DNA of 63,376 bases from Streptomyces sp. NRRL WC-3618 (GTDB lineage Bacteria > Actinomycetota > Actinomycetes > Streptomycetales > Streptomycetaceae), in NCBI RefSeq assembly GCF_001280005.1, contig NZ_LGDW01000314.1:1-63376 (forward strand). The letters are read 5' to 3'. Below the pieces are notes generated by a model. It ran no database searches and was not told the DNA's origin. It saw only the letters and a list, made by a program, of their open reading frames with translations. Positions 1 to 8,250 of the stretch are shown here, piece after piece. Within the stretch, counting starts at the first letter, position 1. Each line of letters starts with the position of its first letter. The translations under genes were made by a program, and so were the position numbers.

Positions 1-89
1 CCGGCGCCACCGTCTTCCTCGCCTCCAACGCCGCCACCTACATCCACGGCACCACCCTCCCCATCGACGGCGGATGGCTCGGCAGATAA
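1..89 (+). CDS. SDR family oxidoreductase, C-terminal end only
   Basis: The window opens inside this gene, reading in the frame that starts at base 3. The last 28 residues run through SNAATYIHGTTLPIDGGW and stop at TAA 87-89. The TYIHGTTLPIDGGW ending is the standard C-terminus of classical short-chain dehydrogenases, where the P-I/V-DGG stretch closes the Rossmann fold. Substrate cannot be read from this fragment. It lies directly upstream of aldolase and aldo/keto reductase remnants and a FadR regulator, which suggests a former sugar or sugar-acid oxidation operon. The rest of the gene is outside the window. Confidence 0.85.
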   Translation, partial: GATVFLASNAATYIHGTTLPIDGGWLGR

Positions 90-131
90 CCCACACCGAC
101 CCGGCTTCCGTGCTGGGCGGCACCGAGCATC

Positions 132-203
132 GTGCCGGTGCTGACCATGCCGGACACCACCACCGCTAGCCCGCTCGCCGAGGCGCTCGCTGCGGGCGCC
201 CAG
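132..203 (+). pseudogene. KDPG-type aldolase N-terminal remnant
   Basis: The reading frame from GTG 132 gives VPVLTMPDTTTASPLAEALA, which resembles the start of 2-keto-3-deoxy-6-phosphogluconate aldolases (typical pattern V-x-P-V-x-x-x-x-D-x-x-x-A-x-P-L-A-E-A-L-x-A-G-G). After about 24 codons the similarity ends at A-A-G-A-Q, where a second unrelated frame takes over. Only the first beta-alpha unit survives and the lysine and glutamate of the active site are absent, so it cannot be functional. The match is by eye and short, so confidence is moderate. Confidence 0.5.
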
Positions 204-204
204 T

Positions 205-462
205 GGCACCGAGGCCATCGCCGACATCTGCGAGCACCACGGCACCACCCTCCCCGCCGCCGCCATGGCTCCCCCGACCACCCACCCCAGTATCATCAAT
301 GTCACCCTCGGTATGCGGAGCCCCGAGCAGGTGGCACGTAACGCGGAACTACGCCGTCGGCGCATCCCCCAAGGCCTCTGGGACGATCTTCGTACCCAGG
401 GACTGATCAGGTCGGATATGCCCACGGAGAGCAGTTATGGAAGGAGTTCGCGTTGTCACTGA
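205..462 (+). pseudogene. Aldo/keto reductase C-terminal remnant
   Basis: From base 205 an open frame encodes the C-terminal part of an aldo/keto reductase of the D-threo-aldose (L-fucose) dehydrogenase type: IADICEHHGTTLPAAAM, then THPSIINVTLGMRSPEQVARN and WDDLRTQGLIRSD. The intact paralogue at 55203-56195 has the matching stretch VADRHGITLRAAALAF, then HPAVAGVLVGTRTAAEVRD and FWQELRDTGLL. The catalytic N-terminal half (Asp-Tyr-Lys-His tetrad) is missing, so this is a truncated gene. Its end overlaps the FadR start by ten bases. The junction with the aldolase remnant implies an internal deletion. Confidence 0.7.
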
Positions 463-1187
463 CAGACAGGGCCATCGAGCAGATCCGTGAGCTGATCCGC
501 ACCGGCGCGCTGCCCCCGGGATCGAAGCTCCCGCCGGAACCGGACCTGGCCGCGCAGCTCGGTCTGTCGCGCAATCTCGCCCGCGAGGCGGTCAAGGCCC
601 TGGCCGTCGCCCGGATCCTGGAGGTCCGCCGAGGCGACGGCACCTATGTGACCAGTCTGGAGCCGAGGCTGCTCTTCGAGGGCCTCGGCGGGGCGGTGGA
701 ACTGCTCCAGGGGGACTCGGCCGCGCTGCAGGACCTCATGGAGGTACGTCGGCTCCTCGAACCGATGGCCACCGCGCTGGCCGCCACCCGTATTTCCGAC
801 GAACAGCTCGCCGAGGTCAAGAAGCACCTGGACGCCATGCGCGAGGCGAGCGACGACGTCGAACGGCTCAACATCCATGACGCGGCCTTCCACCGCGCCG
901 TCGTGTCGGCGACGGGCAACGACACGCTGCTCACGCTCCTGGAGGCGATCTCCGGCCGTACGCTGCGCGCCCGTATCTGGCGTGGCCTGGTCGACGCCCA
1001 GGCCGCAGGCCGCACCCTCGCCGAGCACGAGGCGATCTATCGGGCACTGAGTACTCGGGACGCCTCCCTCAGCCAGGCCGCCGCGCTGCTGCACGTGAGC
1101 AGCACCGAGCAAGGACTCAGGGACCACCTGGCGTCGGCCGGCGGCGTCCCCTACCCCATACCGACGACGGACGCCATCAGGACCTGA
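453..1187 (+). CDS. FadR-subfamily GntR transcriptional regulator
   Basis: This 244-residue protein has an N-terminal winged helix (about residues 5-70: RAIEQIRELIRTGALPPGSK, then LAAQLGLSRNLAREAVKAL) and an all-helical FCD ligand-binding domain (about 95-225) with the usual metal-site histidines (HDAAFHRAVV and AEHEAIY). The TTG at 453 is chosen because AAGGAG lies at 441-446; the upstream ATG at 437 is in another frame. It is paralogous to the FadR gene at 57234. FCD regulators respond to sugar acids and similar ligands, which fits the catabolic remnants just upstream. With those genes decayed, its target is unknown. Confidence 0.88.
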   Translation: MSLTDRAIEQIRELIRTGALPPGSKLPPEPDLAAQLGLSRNLAREAVKALAVARILEVRRGDGTYVTSLEPRLLFEGLGGAVELLQGDSAALQDLMEVRRLLEPMATALAATRISDEQLAEVKKHLDAMREASDDVERLNIHDAAFHRAVVSATGNDTLLTLLEAISGRTLRARIWRGLVDAQAAGRTLAEHEAIYRALSTRDASLSQAAALLHVSSTEQGLRDHLASAGGVPYPIPTTDAIRT

Positions 1188-1256
1188 CCGCTACCGCCGA
1201 AGAGGGCACCAGGGGTACTGGCCCATGGTCGCTTCCGGCGTCACGCGGGAGCAGAC

Positions 1257-1724
1257 ATGAGCACACCCACCGCACCCACACTCAACCCCCGGGTCATAGC
1301 CCTCGCCCACTACGCCGGGCGGGCCGTGCTCGAAAACGTGCTCGCCCGACAGGGAGTCACCTTCCAGCAGTCGGTCGCCCTCAGGCTCGTCGCCGTCGCG
1401 GACGGACCCGTCGAGCGCGAGTGGCTCGTCGGCGAGGTCGTCGACGCGCTGAAGATCGGCGAGGCCGACGTGCGCACGGTGGTCGACGAACTGATCGAGG
1501 CCCGGCTACTGACGGCCGAATCCGCCCTTCTCGCCATCACGGACGCGGGACGCGAGCTGTACCGCACCACGACCGCCGAAACCGCGCCGCTCACCGCGCG
1601 GATCTACGCCGGTATCCCCGCCGATGATCTGGCCGTCGCCGGCCGGGTGCTGTCGCTGATCAACGAACGGGCGAACGCGGAGCTGGCCACGTCGGCAGGA
1701 CCCGGCCGGACCCGGGCGGAATGA
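1257..1724 (+). CDS. MarR-like winged-helix protein
   Basis: A 155-residue protein with the overall plan of MarR regulators: a helix with ALAHYAGRAVLENVLARQG, a recognition region around GEADVRTVVDELIEARLL, a wing (ESALLAITDAGREL) and a C-terminal dimerisation helix ending RVLSLINERANAELA. GGGAG lies about 8 bases upstream of the ATG. It stands between the FadR gene and a TPR protein, and its stop overlaps the region just before the next start. Target and ligand are unknown; MarR proteins commonly bind aromatic or oxidised compounds. Assignment is by fold pattern only. Confidence 0.7.
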   Translation: MSTPTAPTLNPRVIALAHYAGRAVLENVLARQGVTFQQSVALRLVAVADGPVEREWLVGEVVDALKIGEADVRTVVDELIEARLLTAESALLAITDAGRELYRTTTAETAPLTARIYAGIPADDLAVAGRVLSLINERANAELATSAGPGRTRAE

Positions 1725-1765
1725 ATAACCGCCTGATCCGGTTAGCGTCTCCGAAGGAGGCACAA

Positions 1766-2116
1766 GTGGAGAGCACGACGAACGCGTACTACCACCACGG
1801 AACGGCCGCGGAGCGCTGGGAGAGGGCCGGACTGTTCTTCGACGCCAAGGACTACGCCGGCGCGGCGCGCGTTCTGGGCGGGCTGGTCGAGGAGGTCCCG
1901 GAGCAGACCGCACCCCGGCTGCTGCTGGCCCGCGCCTACTACCACTCGGCCCAACTACGGCGTGCCGAGGCCGAGTTGCGTGTCCTCGTCGAGCGCGACC
2001 CGGTGGAGCAGTACGCCCGGCTGCTGCTCGGACGCACCCTCCAGCGGCAGGGCCGGCACGAAGAGGCCGCGCCGCACATGAAGCTCGCCTCCGCCCTCGC
2101 GGGCGACTTCGAGTAG
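1766..2116 (+). CDS. Tetratricopeptide repeat protein
   Basis: The protein of 116 residues contains about two and a half TPR units: an A-x-x-W-E-R-A-G-L-F-F-D-A-K-D-Y helix pair, then LLLARAYYHSAQLRRAEAEL and LLLGRTLQRQGRHEEAAPHM. The GTG at 1766 is chosen because GGAGG ends five bases before it; the frame is open back to 1721 but with no better start. Small actinobacterial TPR proteins of this kind act as adaptors. The stop codon lies in a duplicated 20-base segment, so the 3' end of the gene has been partly copied downstream. Confidence 0.8.
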   Translation: MESTTNAYYHHGTAAERWERAGLFFDAKDYAGAARVLGGLVEEVPEQTAPRLLLARAYYHSAQLRRAEAELRVLVERDPVEQYARLLLGRTLQRQGRHEEAAPHMKLASALAGDFE

Positions 2117-2163
2117 ATCTCCGTACGTTTGGATCTCCGTACGTTCGAGTAGATCTCCGTACG
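2108..2163 (+). repeat. Short tandem repeat of the TPR gene end
   Basis: The 20-mer TTCGAGTAGATCTCCGTACG, which contains the TPR stop codon, occurs at 2108-2127 and again at 2144-2163. A third partial copy (GGATCTCCGTACGTT) lies between them at 2131. The core ATCTCCGTACG therefore appears three times at 2117, 2133 and 2153. Confidence 0.9.
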
Positions 2164-2182
2164 ACGGACAGGCAGACGGAGT

Positions 2183-2228
2183 GTCCGACGGCCCGGCTCC
2201 CCACGCAACGGGAGCCGGGCCGTCGGAC
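2183..2228. terminator. Bidirectional rho-independent-like terminator
   Basis: A perfect 19-base inverted repeat (GTCCGACGGCCCGGCTCCC and its complement) with an 8-base loop lies between the convergent TPR and PepSY genes. A short T run follows on the plus strand. Confidence 0.9.
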
Positions 2229-2242
2229 TTTCCCCCCGCCGC

Positions 2243-3670
2243 TTACCGCTTCGCGCCCGCCCGCTCTGCGTACGTGCGGTTGCCCCGGCGGTGGTCGATC
2301 TCGCCCAGGATCACGTCGACGGCGATGAAAGCCGCCAGCGGAATGCCGAGCAGCGGAACGAAGTAGCCCACGACGGCCACGGCCGCCATCAGCGCCACGA
2401 GGAGCAGCGGGGGTACCTGCTGCCAGGCGCCGCGCGGAATCGGGCGGCCGAAGGCGGAGGCCCGGCCGCGCTGCCACCACATGCGGTAGCCCCAGACGAT
2501 GAGCAGCACCAGGGAGAGCGCGAGGGCCATCAGCGCGAGCTGGTTGACGAACCCGAACAGGAGTCCGGTGTGGGCGTCGATGCCCCAGCGGGTCAGTTTC
2601 GCGAGCACCGGGAAGTCCGCGAACCGCAGGACATCGAGGACCTTGCCGGTCGAGGGGTCCACCGCGACCGCGTCCTGCTTCTCGGGCCAGCTGCGCTGGA
2701 TCTGTTTCACCACGTACGCGGAGGACGCGTCGGCGGGCGGGACGATCTCGACGGGGTCACCCAGACCCTCGGCGCGGGCCGCGGCCAGCACCTTGTCGAG
2801 GCCGACACCGTGCTCGGTGGTGCTCCCGGCGCCGGCCGCCGCGCCATGGCCGGTGTGTTCGCCGCCCGCAGCGGCCGAGACCGCCGGGGTGGACTGGCCG
2901 AGGGACGTGCGCAGGACGTCGATGTTGGCGCCCGCGTACGTCGACCAGGTCAGACCGGTGGCGGAGAGGAAGATGAAGCCTGCCGCCGCCCAGACACCGA
3001 CGGTGCCGTGCAGACCGAGGGTGCGACGGCGTCCGCTGGTGCCGCGTATCCTGCGCTGCGTACGGCGGCGGGCGAACCACAGCACCAGGCCGCCGCCCGC
3101 GATCACCCACAGCCAGCTCGCGGCGAGTTCGCTGTAGAGGCGGCCGTTCTCGCCGAGGTGGAGATTGCGGTGGAACTCGCTGATCCAGGTGCGGAGCGGC
3201 AGCGCGCCCGACGACCCGTACTGCTCGAGCGCGCCCTCCACCTTCGCGGTGTACGGGTCGACGAACACGGCGAGCGTATGTCCCTCACCGACACCGGGGA
3301 CGCCGGACAGCATGACCCTCGTCGTGGCGTCGTCCTCGGGCGAGGGGCGCACGCCCGCGACGGTGCCCTGGGGATGGGCCTTGCGGGCGGCGGCCACCTG
3401 CTCGGAGATCGGCAGCTTGGTGTCTCCCACGGAGACGGTGAGCTCGTCGGCGTAGATGATCTTCTCGGCCTGGAAGGAGCCCGCGTACAGGAAGCCGGTC
3501 AGCGCGGCGACCAGCAGGAACGGGGCGACGAGGACGCCCGCGTAGAAGTGCAGGCGCAGGACGAGTGGGCGGAGCGTGGCGGCTGCGGACGGTCTCGCCG
3601 GGGCGGAGGGTTTCGACGCCTCCGGTGAGTCCGGGGATTCGTCCGTCGTGATCGTGGGCGCGGTGGACAT
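2243..3670 (-). CDS. PepSY-associated TM domain membrane protein
   Basis: A 475-residue membrane protein. A helix at about 40-62 (VLVAPFLLVAALTGFLYAG) is followed by a large extracytoplasmic PepSY region with HRNLHLGENGRLYSELAASW, then further helices (WLWVIAGGGLVLWF, VWAAAGFIFLSATGLTW, a LALMALALSLVLLIVWG segment and a final pair near the C-terminus). The family includes ferric-siderophore reductase-like and copper-associated proteins. A histidine-bearing loop (EHTGHGAAAG and TEHG, about residues 250-270) could bind metal. The ATG at 3670 has GGAG ten bases upstream; the longer frame to 3838 has no plausible start. It shares a terminator with the TPR gene. Confidence 0.85.
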   Translation of the reverse strand: MSTAPTITTDESPDSPEASKPSAPARPSAAATLRPLVLRLHFYAGVLVAPFLLVAALTGFLYAGSFQAEKIIYADELTVSVGDTKLPISEQVAAARKAHPQGTVAGVRPSPEDDATTRVMLSGVPGVGEGHTLAVFVDPYTAKVEGALEQYGSSGALPLRTWISEFHRNLHLGENGRLYSELAASWLWVIAGGGLVLWFARRRTQRRIRGTSGRRRTLGLHGTVGVWAAAGFIFLSATGLTWSTYAGANIDVLRTSLGQSTPAVSAAAGGEHTGHGAAAGAGSTTEHGVGLDKVLAAARAEGLGDPVEIVPPADASSAYVVKQIQRSWPEKQDAVAVDPSTGKVLDVLRFADFPVLAKLTRWGIDAHTGLLFGFVNQLALMALALSLVLLIVWGYRMWWQRGRASAFGRPIPRGAWQQVPPLLLVALMAAVAVVGYFVPLLGIPLAAFIAVDVILGEIDHRRGNRTYAERAGAKR

Positions 3671-3836
3671 CGGCGGGCGTCTCCGGAGGGCTGAGGTCGG
3701 GTGAGGCTGTGGTCGGGCAAGGCTGCGGGGGCGGTTCAGTAGTCGGATCGCGTGGCCGCCGAGTTCCCCGCCTCCGAAGTGGCGTACGTCACACAAAGGG
3801 GCGATGGTTGTCAGTCGTGCGTGGCATCCTGGCGCC

Positions 3837-4478
3837 ATGGCAACTCCCCATGACCCGAGCGCCCTTGCCGACCGGGTCGAGCGACTGCTCGCCGTCGGCG
3901 GCCCGTTGCCGATCGTCGCCGCGGGCGATCCGGTGCTGCGCCGTGTCTCCGTGCCCTTCGACGGGCAGCTCGGCGCGGAGCTGCTGGCCCGCTTCGTCGA
4001 GGCGCTGCGCGAGACGATGCGCGCCGCCCCGGGCGTCGGTCTGGCGGCCCCTCAGGTCGGGGTAGGACTGCGGATCGCGGTCATCGAGGACCCGGCGCCG
4101 GTGCCGGAGGAGGTACGGGTGGTGCGCGGGCGAGTGCCCCTGCCGTTCCGGGTGCTGGTGAATCCCTCGTACGCCCCGGTCGGCGTCGAGCGGGCCGCGT
4201 TCTTCGAGGGCTGTCTGAGCGTGCCGGGCTGGCAGGCGGTGGTGTCCCGGCCCGCGGCGGTGCGGCTCACGGGCCAGGACGAGTACGGGCGTGCGGTGGA
4301 CGAGGTGTTCACGGGGTGGCCCGCCCGGATCGTCCAGCACGAGACCGACCATCTGGACGGCACCCTCTATCTCGACCGCGCCGAGCTGCGCTCGCTGTCC
4401 TCCGGCGCGGCCATGGCGGAGCGGTGGGCCCAGCCGACGCCCGCGCGGGCGGCCGAGGAGCTGGGTTTCCCCCTCTGA
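3837..4478 (+). CDS. def: Peptide deformylase
   Basis: This 213-residue zinc/iron hydrolase removes the formyl group from nascent N-terminal methionine. All three family motifs are present: GVGLAAPQ at 66-73, EGCLSVPG at 124-131 with metal ligand Cys126, and HETDH at 168-172 with the two metal histidines and the catalytic glutamate. An N-terminal extension of about 20 residues is common in actinobacterial paralogues. It is not next to fmt, so it is probably a secondary copy rather than the housekeeping one. The ATG at 3837 gives the family N-terminus. Confidence 0.96.
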   Translation: MATPHDPSALADRVERLLAVGGPLPIVAAGDPVLRRVSVPFDGQLGAELLARFVEALRETMRAAPGVGLAAPQVGVGLRIAVIEDPAPVPEEVRVVRGRVPLPFRVLVNPSYAPVGVERAAFFEGCLSVPGWQAVVSRPAAVRLTGQDEYGRAVDEVFTGWPARIVQHETDHLDGTLYLDRAELRSLSSGAAMAERWAQPTPARAAEELGFPL

Positions 4479-4540
4479 CCACCCGGCTCCTCTGACCGCC
4501 CTGCTTCTCCGGTCGCCCGGCTTCTCCGCCCGCCGGGTTC

Positions 4541-5977
4541 CTACTTGCCGTCCCGGAACGCCTCCAGCAGCCGCAGCCAGATCTCGCTGATCGTCGGGTA
4601 GGACGGCACTGCGTGCCACAACCGGCCCAGCGGCACCTCTCCGGCGACGGCGACGGTCGCCGAGTGGATCAGCTCGCCCACACCGGGGCCCACGAAGGTC
4701 ACGCCGAGCAGGGTCTCGCGGTCCAGGTCGACGACCATACGGGCGCGCCCCCGGTAGCCGTCGGCGTACAGACCGGCGCCCGCCACCGAGGCGAACTCCA
4801 CGTCGACCGCGCGCACCCGGCGGCCCGCCTGCTCCGCCTCGGCGAGGGAGAGGCCGACGGACGCCGCCTCCGGGTCGGTGAAGACGACCTGCGGGACAGC
4901 GCCGTGGTCGGCGGTGGCCGCGTGGGCACCCCAGGGGTCGGTCTCCAGGAGCGGCACGCCGGCCGCGCGGGCGGCGATGGCGGCGCCCGCGATCCGGGCC
5001 TGGTACTTGCCCTGGTGGGTGAGCAGCGCGCGGTGGTTGACGTCGCCGACCGCGTACAGCCACTCGCTGCCGGTGACCCGGAGGCTGTCGTCGACCGACA
5101 GCCAGGAGCCCGGTTCCAGGCCGACGGTGTCGAGGCCGATGTCGTCGGTGCGCGGGGCGCGTCCGGTGGCGAAGAGGATCTCGTCGGCCTCGATCCGCTC
5201 GCCGCTGCCGGTGACCGCCACGACGGTGCCGTTCTCCCTGGTCACCGACTTGACCGAGGTACCGGTACGGACATCGGTGCCCGCCTCCGCCAGCGCGTCG
5301 GCGACCAGTTCGCCCGCGAAGGGCTCCATGCGGGGCAGCAGGCCCTTGCCGCGCACCAGCAGGGTGACCTGGGAACCGAGTGCCTGCCAGGCCGTGGCCA
5401 TCTCGACGGCGACGACACCGCCGCCGACCACGATCAGGCGGCCGGGCACCGACTTGGCGCTGGTCGCCTCCCGGCTCGTCCAGGGGCCGACCTCGGCGAG
5501 CCCCGGCAGGTCGGGCAGCTGGGCGCTGGTGCCCGTGCACACGGCGACCGCGTGCCGGGCGGTCAGCACCCGGGTGGAGCCGTCCTCGCCCGTCACTGTC
5601 ACCGTGCGGGGCCCGGACAGGCGTCCCTGGCCCCGGTAGAGGTCGGCGCCGATGCTCTCCAGCCAGCTGATCTGGCCGTCGTCCTGCCAGTTGGATGTCT
5701 CGTAGTCGCGGTGGGCGAGGACCGCCTCGGCGTCCAGCGGGCCCTGGACGAGGTGGCGCAGTCCTGGTACCCGGCGGGCGTCGGCGCGGGCGATGACCGG
5801 GCGCAGCAGGGCCTTGCTGGGCATGCAGGCCCAGTAGGAACACTCACCGCCGACCAGTTCGCTCTCCACGACCGCGGTGGAGAGGCCGGCCGAGCGGGTG
5901 CGGTCGGCCACGTTCTCCCCCACGGGTCCGGCACCGAGTACCACGACGTCGTACACGTTGGTTTCCGTTTCCGTCAT
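4541..5977 (-). CDS. Class I pyridine nucleotide-disulfide oxidoreductase (dihydrolipoamide dehydrogenase/MerA-like)
   Basis: A 478-residue flavoprotein with an N-terminal FAD-binding GAGPVGENVADR motif, a redox-active pair in GGECSYWACMPSK (CxxxxC, as in lipoamide dehydrogenases), an NAD(P)-binding GGGVVAVEMATAW, the second FAD motif LYAVGDVN and a C-terminal dimerisation domain ending HAVPSYPTISEIWLRLL. The catalytic dimer histidine is replaced in spacing relative to the usual HxHPT, so the true substrate may not be lipoamide. Thioredoxin lies immediately upstream in divergent orientation. Start at ATG 5977 gives a normal N-terminus, but no clear ribosome binding site precedes it; GTG 6016 is an alternative. 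Confidence 0.88.
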   Translation of the reverse strand: MTETETNVYDVVVLGAGPVGENVADRTRSAGLSTAVVESELVGGECSYWACMPSKALLRPVIARADARRVPGLRHLVQGPLDAEAVLAHRDYETSNWQDDGQISWLESIGADLYRGQGRLSGPRTVTVTGEDGSTRVLTARHAVAVCTGTSAQLPDLPGLAEVGPWTSREATSAKSVPGRLIVVGGGVVAVEMATAWQALGSQVTLLVRGKGLLPRMEPFAGELVADALAEAGTDVRTGTSVKSVTRENGTVVAVTGSGERIEADEILFATGRAPRTDDIGLDTVGLEPGSWLSVDDSLRVTGSEWLYAVGDVNHRALLTHQGKYQARIAGAAIAARAAGVPLLETDPWGAHAATADHGAVPQVVFTDPEAASVGLSLAEAEQAGRRVRAVDVEFASVAGAGLYADGYRGRARMVVDLDRETLLGVTFVGPGVGELIHSATVAVAGEVPLGRLWHAVPSYPTISEIWLRLLEAFRDGK

Positions 5978-6104
5978 GGGGTCAGTCTGGTAGCTGGTGT
6001 GGGCCCGTGGCGACACGGGTACGTGCGCGGAATAGGCGGTGGCCGGGCCATGTTGTTGCGGGCACCACCGGTAACGGGCCGACAGCAGGAAGAGGAATCA
6101 GGTC

Positions 6105-6473
<369 letters not shown>

Positions 6474-6486
6474 ACCGACTGGGCTC

Positions 6487-6526
6487 GCGCCCCTGAGGGA
6501 GGGGCGCAGCCCTCCCTCAGGGGCGC
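6487..6526. terminator. Terminator after thioredoxin
   Basis: A perfect 17-base inverted repeat (GCGCCCCTGAGGGAGGG) with a 6-base loop lies 13 bases after the thioredoxin stop. Its right arm merges into the dispersed repeat described at 6519. Confidence 0.88.
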
Positions 6527-6570
6527 GGGGAACTGCGCGACCAGCCACAACGCACCCGCAGCCGACCACG
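6519..6570 (+). repeat. Dispersed Streptomyces intergenic repeat, copy 1
   Basis: The segment contains GGGGCGCGGGGAACTGCGCG followed by ACCAGCCACAACGCACCCGC. The same core occurs at 31351-31404 (same strand) and inverted at 37612-37648. It sits between the thioredoxin and aldehyde dehydrogenase stop codons. Confidence 0.85.
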
Positions 6571-6582
6571 CACCAGTTCGCC

Positions 6583-8028
6583 CTAGAAGGGGTACGGCGC
6601 CACATCCCCGCGCACAGTGGTCCACCGCACGTCCGTGAACGCCTCCAGGTTCGACTCCCCACCGAACCGCGCACCGGTGCCGGACGCGGCAACCCCGCCG
6701 AAGGGAGCGACGGCCTCGTCATTGACCGTCTGGTCGTTGATGTGGACGATCCCCGTCGGTATGCGCTCCGCGAGGTCGAGGCCGCGCGCGGTGTCACGGG
6801 TGACAATGCCGAGGGAGAGCCCGTAGGGGCCGGCCGAGGCGAGGGCGGCGGCCTCGTCGATCGTGGTGAAGGGGCGTACGGGCGCGACCGGGCCGAAGAC
6901 CTCCTCCGCGTAGGCGGGGGTCCGGTCGTCGACGTCGGCGAGGACCGTCGGCCGGTAGAAGAGGTCCTCGTGCGTGCCGCCCGCCGCGAGCCTGGCGCCG
7001 CTCGCCGTGCTGGACTCCACCAAGCCGTGGATCTTGGCGAGTTGGGAGCCGTCGATGATCGGGCCGAGGTGGACCTGCGCGCGGTGCGGGTCGCCGACGG
7101 CGAGGGAGTCGGCCTTGGCGGCGAGCCGCTCGACGTACTCCCCGTACAGCGACTCGTGGACGAGGTGGCGGCCGGTCGTCATGCAGATCTGGCCCTGGTG
7201 GAAGAACGAGCCCCAGGCGGCGGTGGAGATCACCGCGTCGAGGTCGGCGTCCGCCAGGACGATCATGGCGGAGTTGCCGCCGAGTTCGAGGTGGGCGCGC
7301 TTGAGGTGGCGGCCGGCCGCCTCGCCGACGGCACGGCCCGCCGCCGTGGAGCCAGTGAAGGAGATGACGGGCACCAGCGGGTCGGCGACCAGCGCCTGGC
7401 CCGCGTCGGGGCCGCCCGGCAGGATGTGCAGCAGGTCCTCGGGCAGACCGGCCTCGGCGAAGACCGCGGCCAGGGAGAGCCCGCCGCAGACCGCGGTGCG
7501 CGGGTCCGGCTTCAGGACGACCGCGTTGCCGAGCGCGAGGGCCGGCGCGACGGAGCGGATGGAGAGGATGAGCGGGGCGTTGAACGGCGAGATGACGCCG
7601 ACCACCCCGACGGGCACCCGGCGGGTGTAGGACAGCCGGGGCGCCTCGGAGGGCAGTACCTGCCCGGCCGGGCGGGAGGCGAGGGCGGCGGCCTCGTAGC
7701 ACTCCTGGGCGGCGACGTGCAGTTCGAACTCGGCCTTGCCGGGTATGGAACCGGACTCGCGGACGATCCAGTCGCGCAACTCCTCGGCGTGCGCGGCGAA
7801 CAGGTCCCCCGCCTTGCGGAGCACTCCGGCACGGACGAAGTGCGGGGTGCGGGCCCATGACTGCTGGGCGGTGCGGGCGGCCTGCGCGGCCGGTCCGACG
7901 TCCTCGCCGGTGGCGAGCACGACCGTGCCGAGCGCCTCGCCGGTGGCGGGCTCGACGACGGTGTACTCGGGGCCCGACAGGGGGCGGACGGCGTGGGACT
8001 GCCAGGTCTTGGGGTCGAGCAACGGCAT
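6583..8028 (-). CDS. Aldehyde dehydrogenase (benzaldehyde dehydrogenase-like)
   Basis: A 481-residue NAD(P)-dependent aldehyde dehydrogenase. It has the general-base motif AHLELGGNSAM, the nucleophile in HQGQICMTTGRH, the cofactor GSTAAGRAVGEAAG loop and the C-terminal EEVFGPVAPVRPF. Overall sequence style (PLLDPKTWQSHAV start, INDQTVNDEAVAPFGGV end) is that of benzaldehyde dehydrogenases of the XylC/vanillin dehydrogenase group, so an aromatic aldehyde is the likely substrate. The ATG at 8028 has GGAG nine bases upstream; the frame runs on to 8049. It is tail-to-tail with thioredoxin. The 222 bases upstream hold no gene. Confidence 0.9.
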   Translation of the reverse strand: MPLLDPKTWQSHAVRPLSGPEYTVVEPATGEALGTVVLATGEDVGPAAQAARTAQQSWARTPHFVRAGVLRKAGDLFAAHAEELRDWIVRESGSIPGKAEFELHVAAQECYEAAALASRPAGQVLPSEAPRLSYTRRVPVGVVGVISPFNAPLILSIRSVAPALALGNAVVLKPDPRTAVCGGLSLAAVFAEAGLPEDLLHILPGGPDAGQALVADPLVPVISFTGSTAAGRAVGEAAGRHLKRAHLELGGNSAMIVLADADLDAVISTAAWGSFFHQGQICMTTGRHLVHESLYGEYVERLAAKADSLAVGDPHRAQVHLGPIIDGSQLAKIHGLVESSTASGARLAAGGTHEDLFYRPTVLADVDDRTPAYAEEVFGPVAPVRPFTTIDEAAALASAGPYGLSLGIVTRDTARGLDLAERIPTGIVHINDQTVNDEAVAPFGGVAASGTGARFGGESNLEAFTDVRWTTVRGDVAPYPF

Positions 8029-8250
8029 TGTGGCTCTCCGATCAGTCACCGGCGGGACGCGCGGAGCAGCCGCGAGTCCCGTGTGGTTCGCGGCCGTTCG
8101 TCAGCCGCGGGGCGGGATGCGGTGATCCGGCGCGCGGCAGAGCAGCACGCGGCGTCCGGTGGTCGACGGCATCCCTACTGGTTGAGCGTGCAACATCCTA
8201 GTCACGCCGTACGGGAACCGCGCCGCCCAAGTCGCCACACGCACGGCGGT

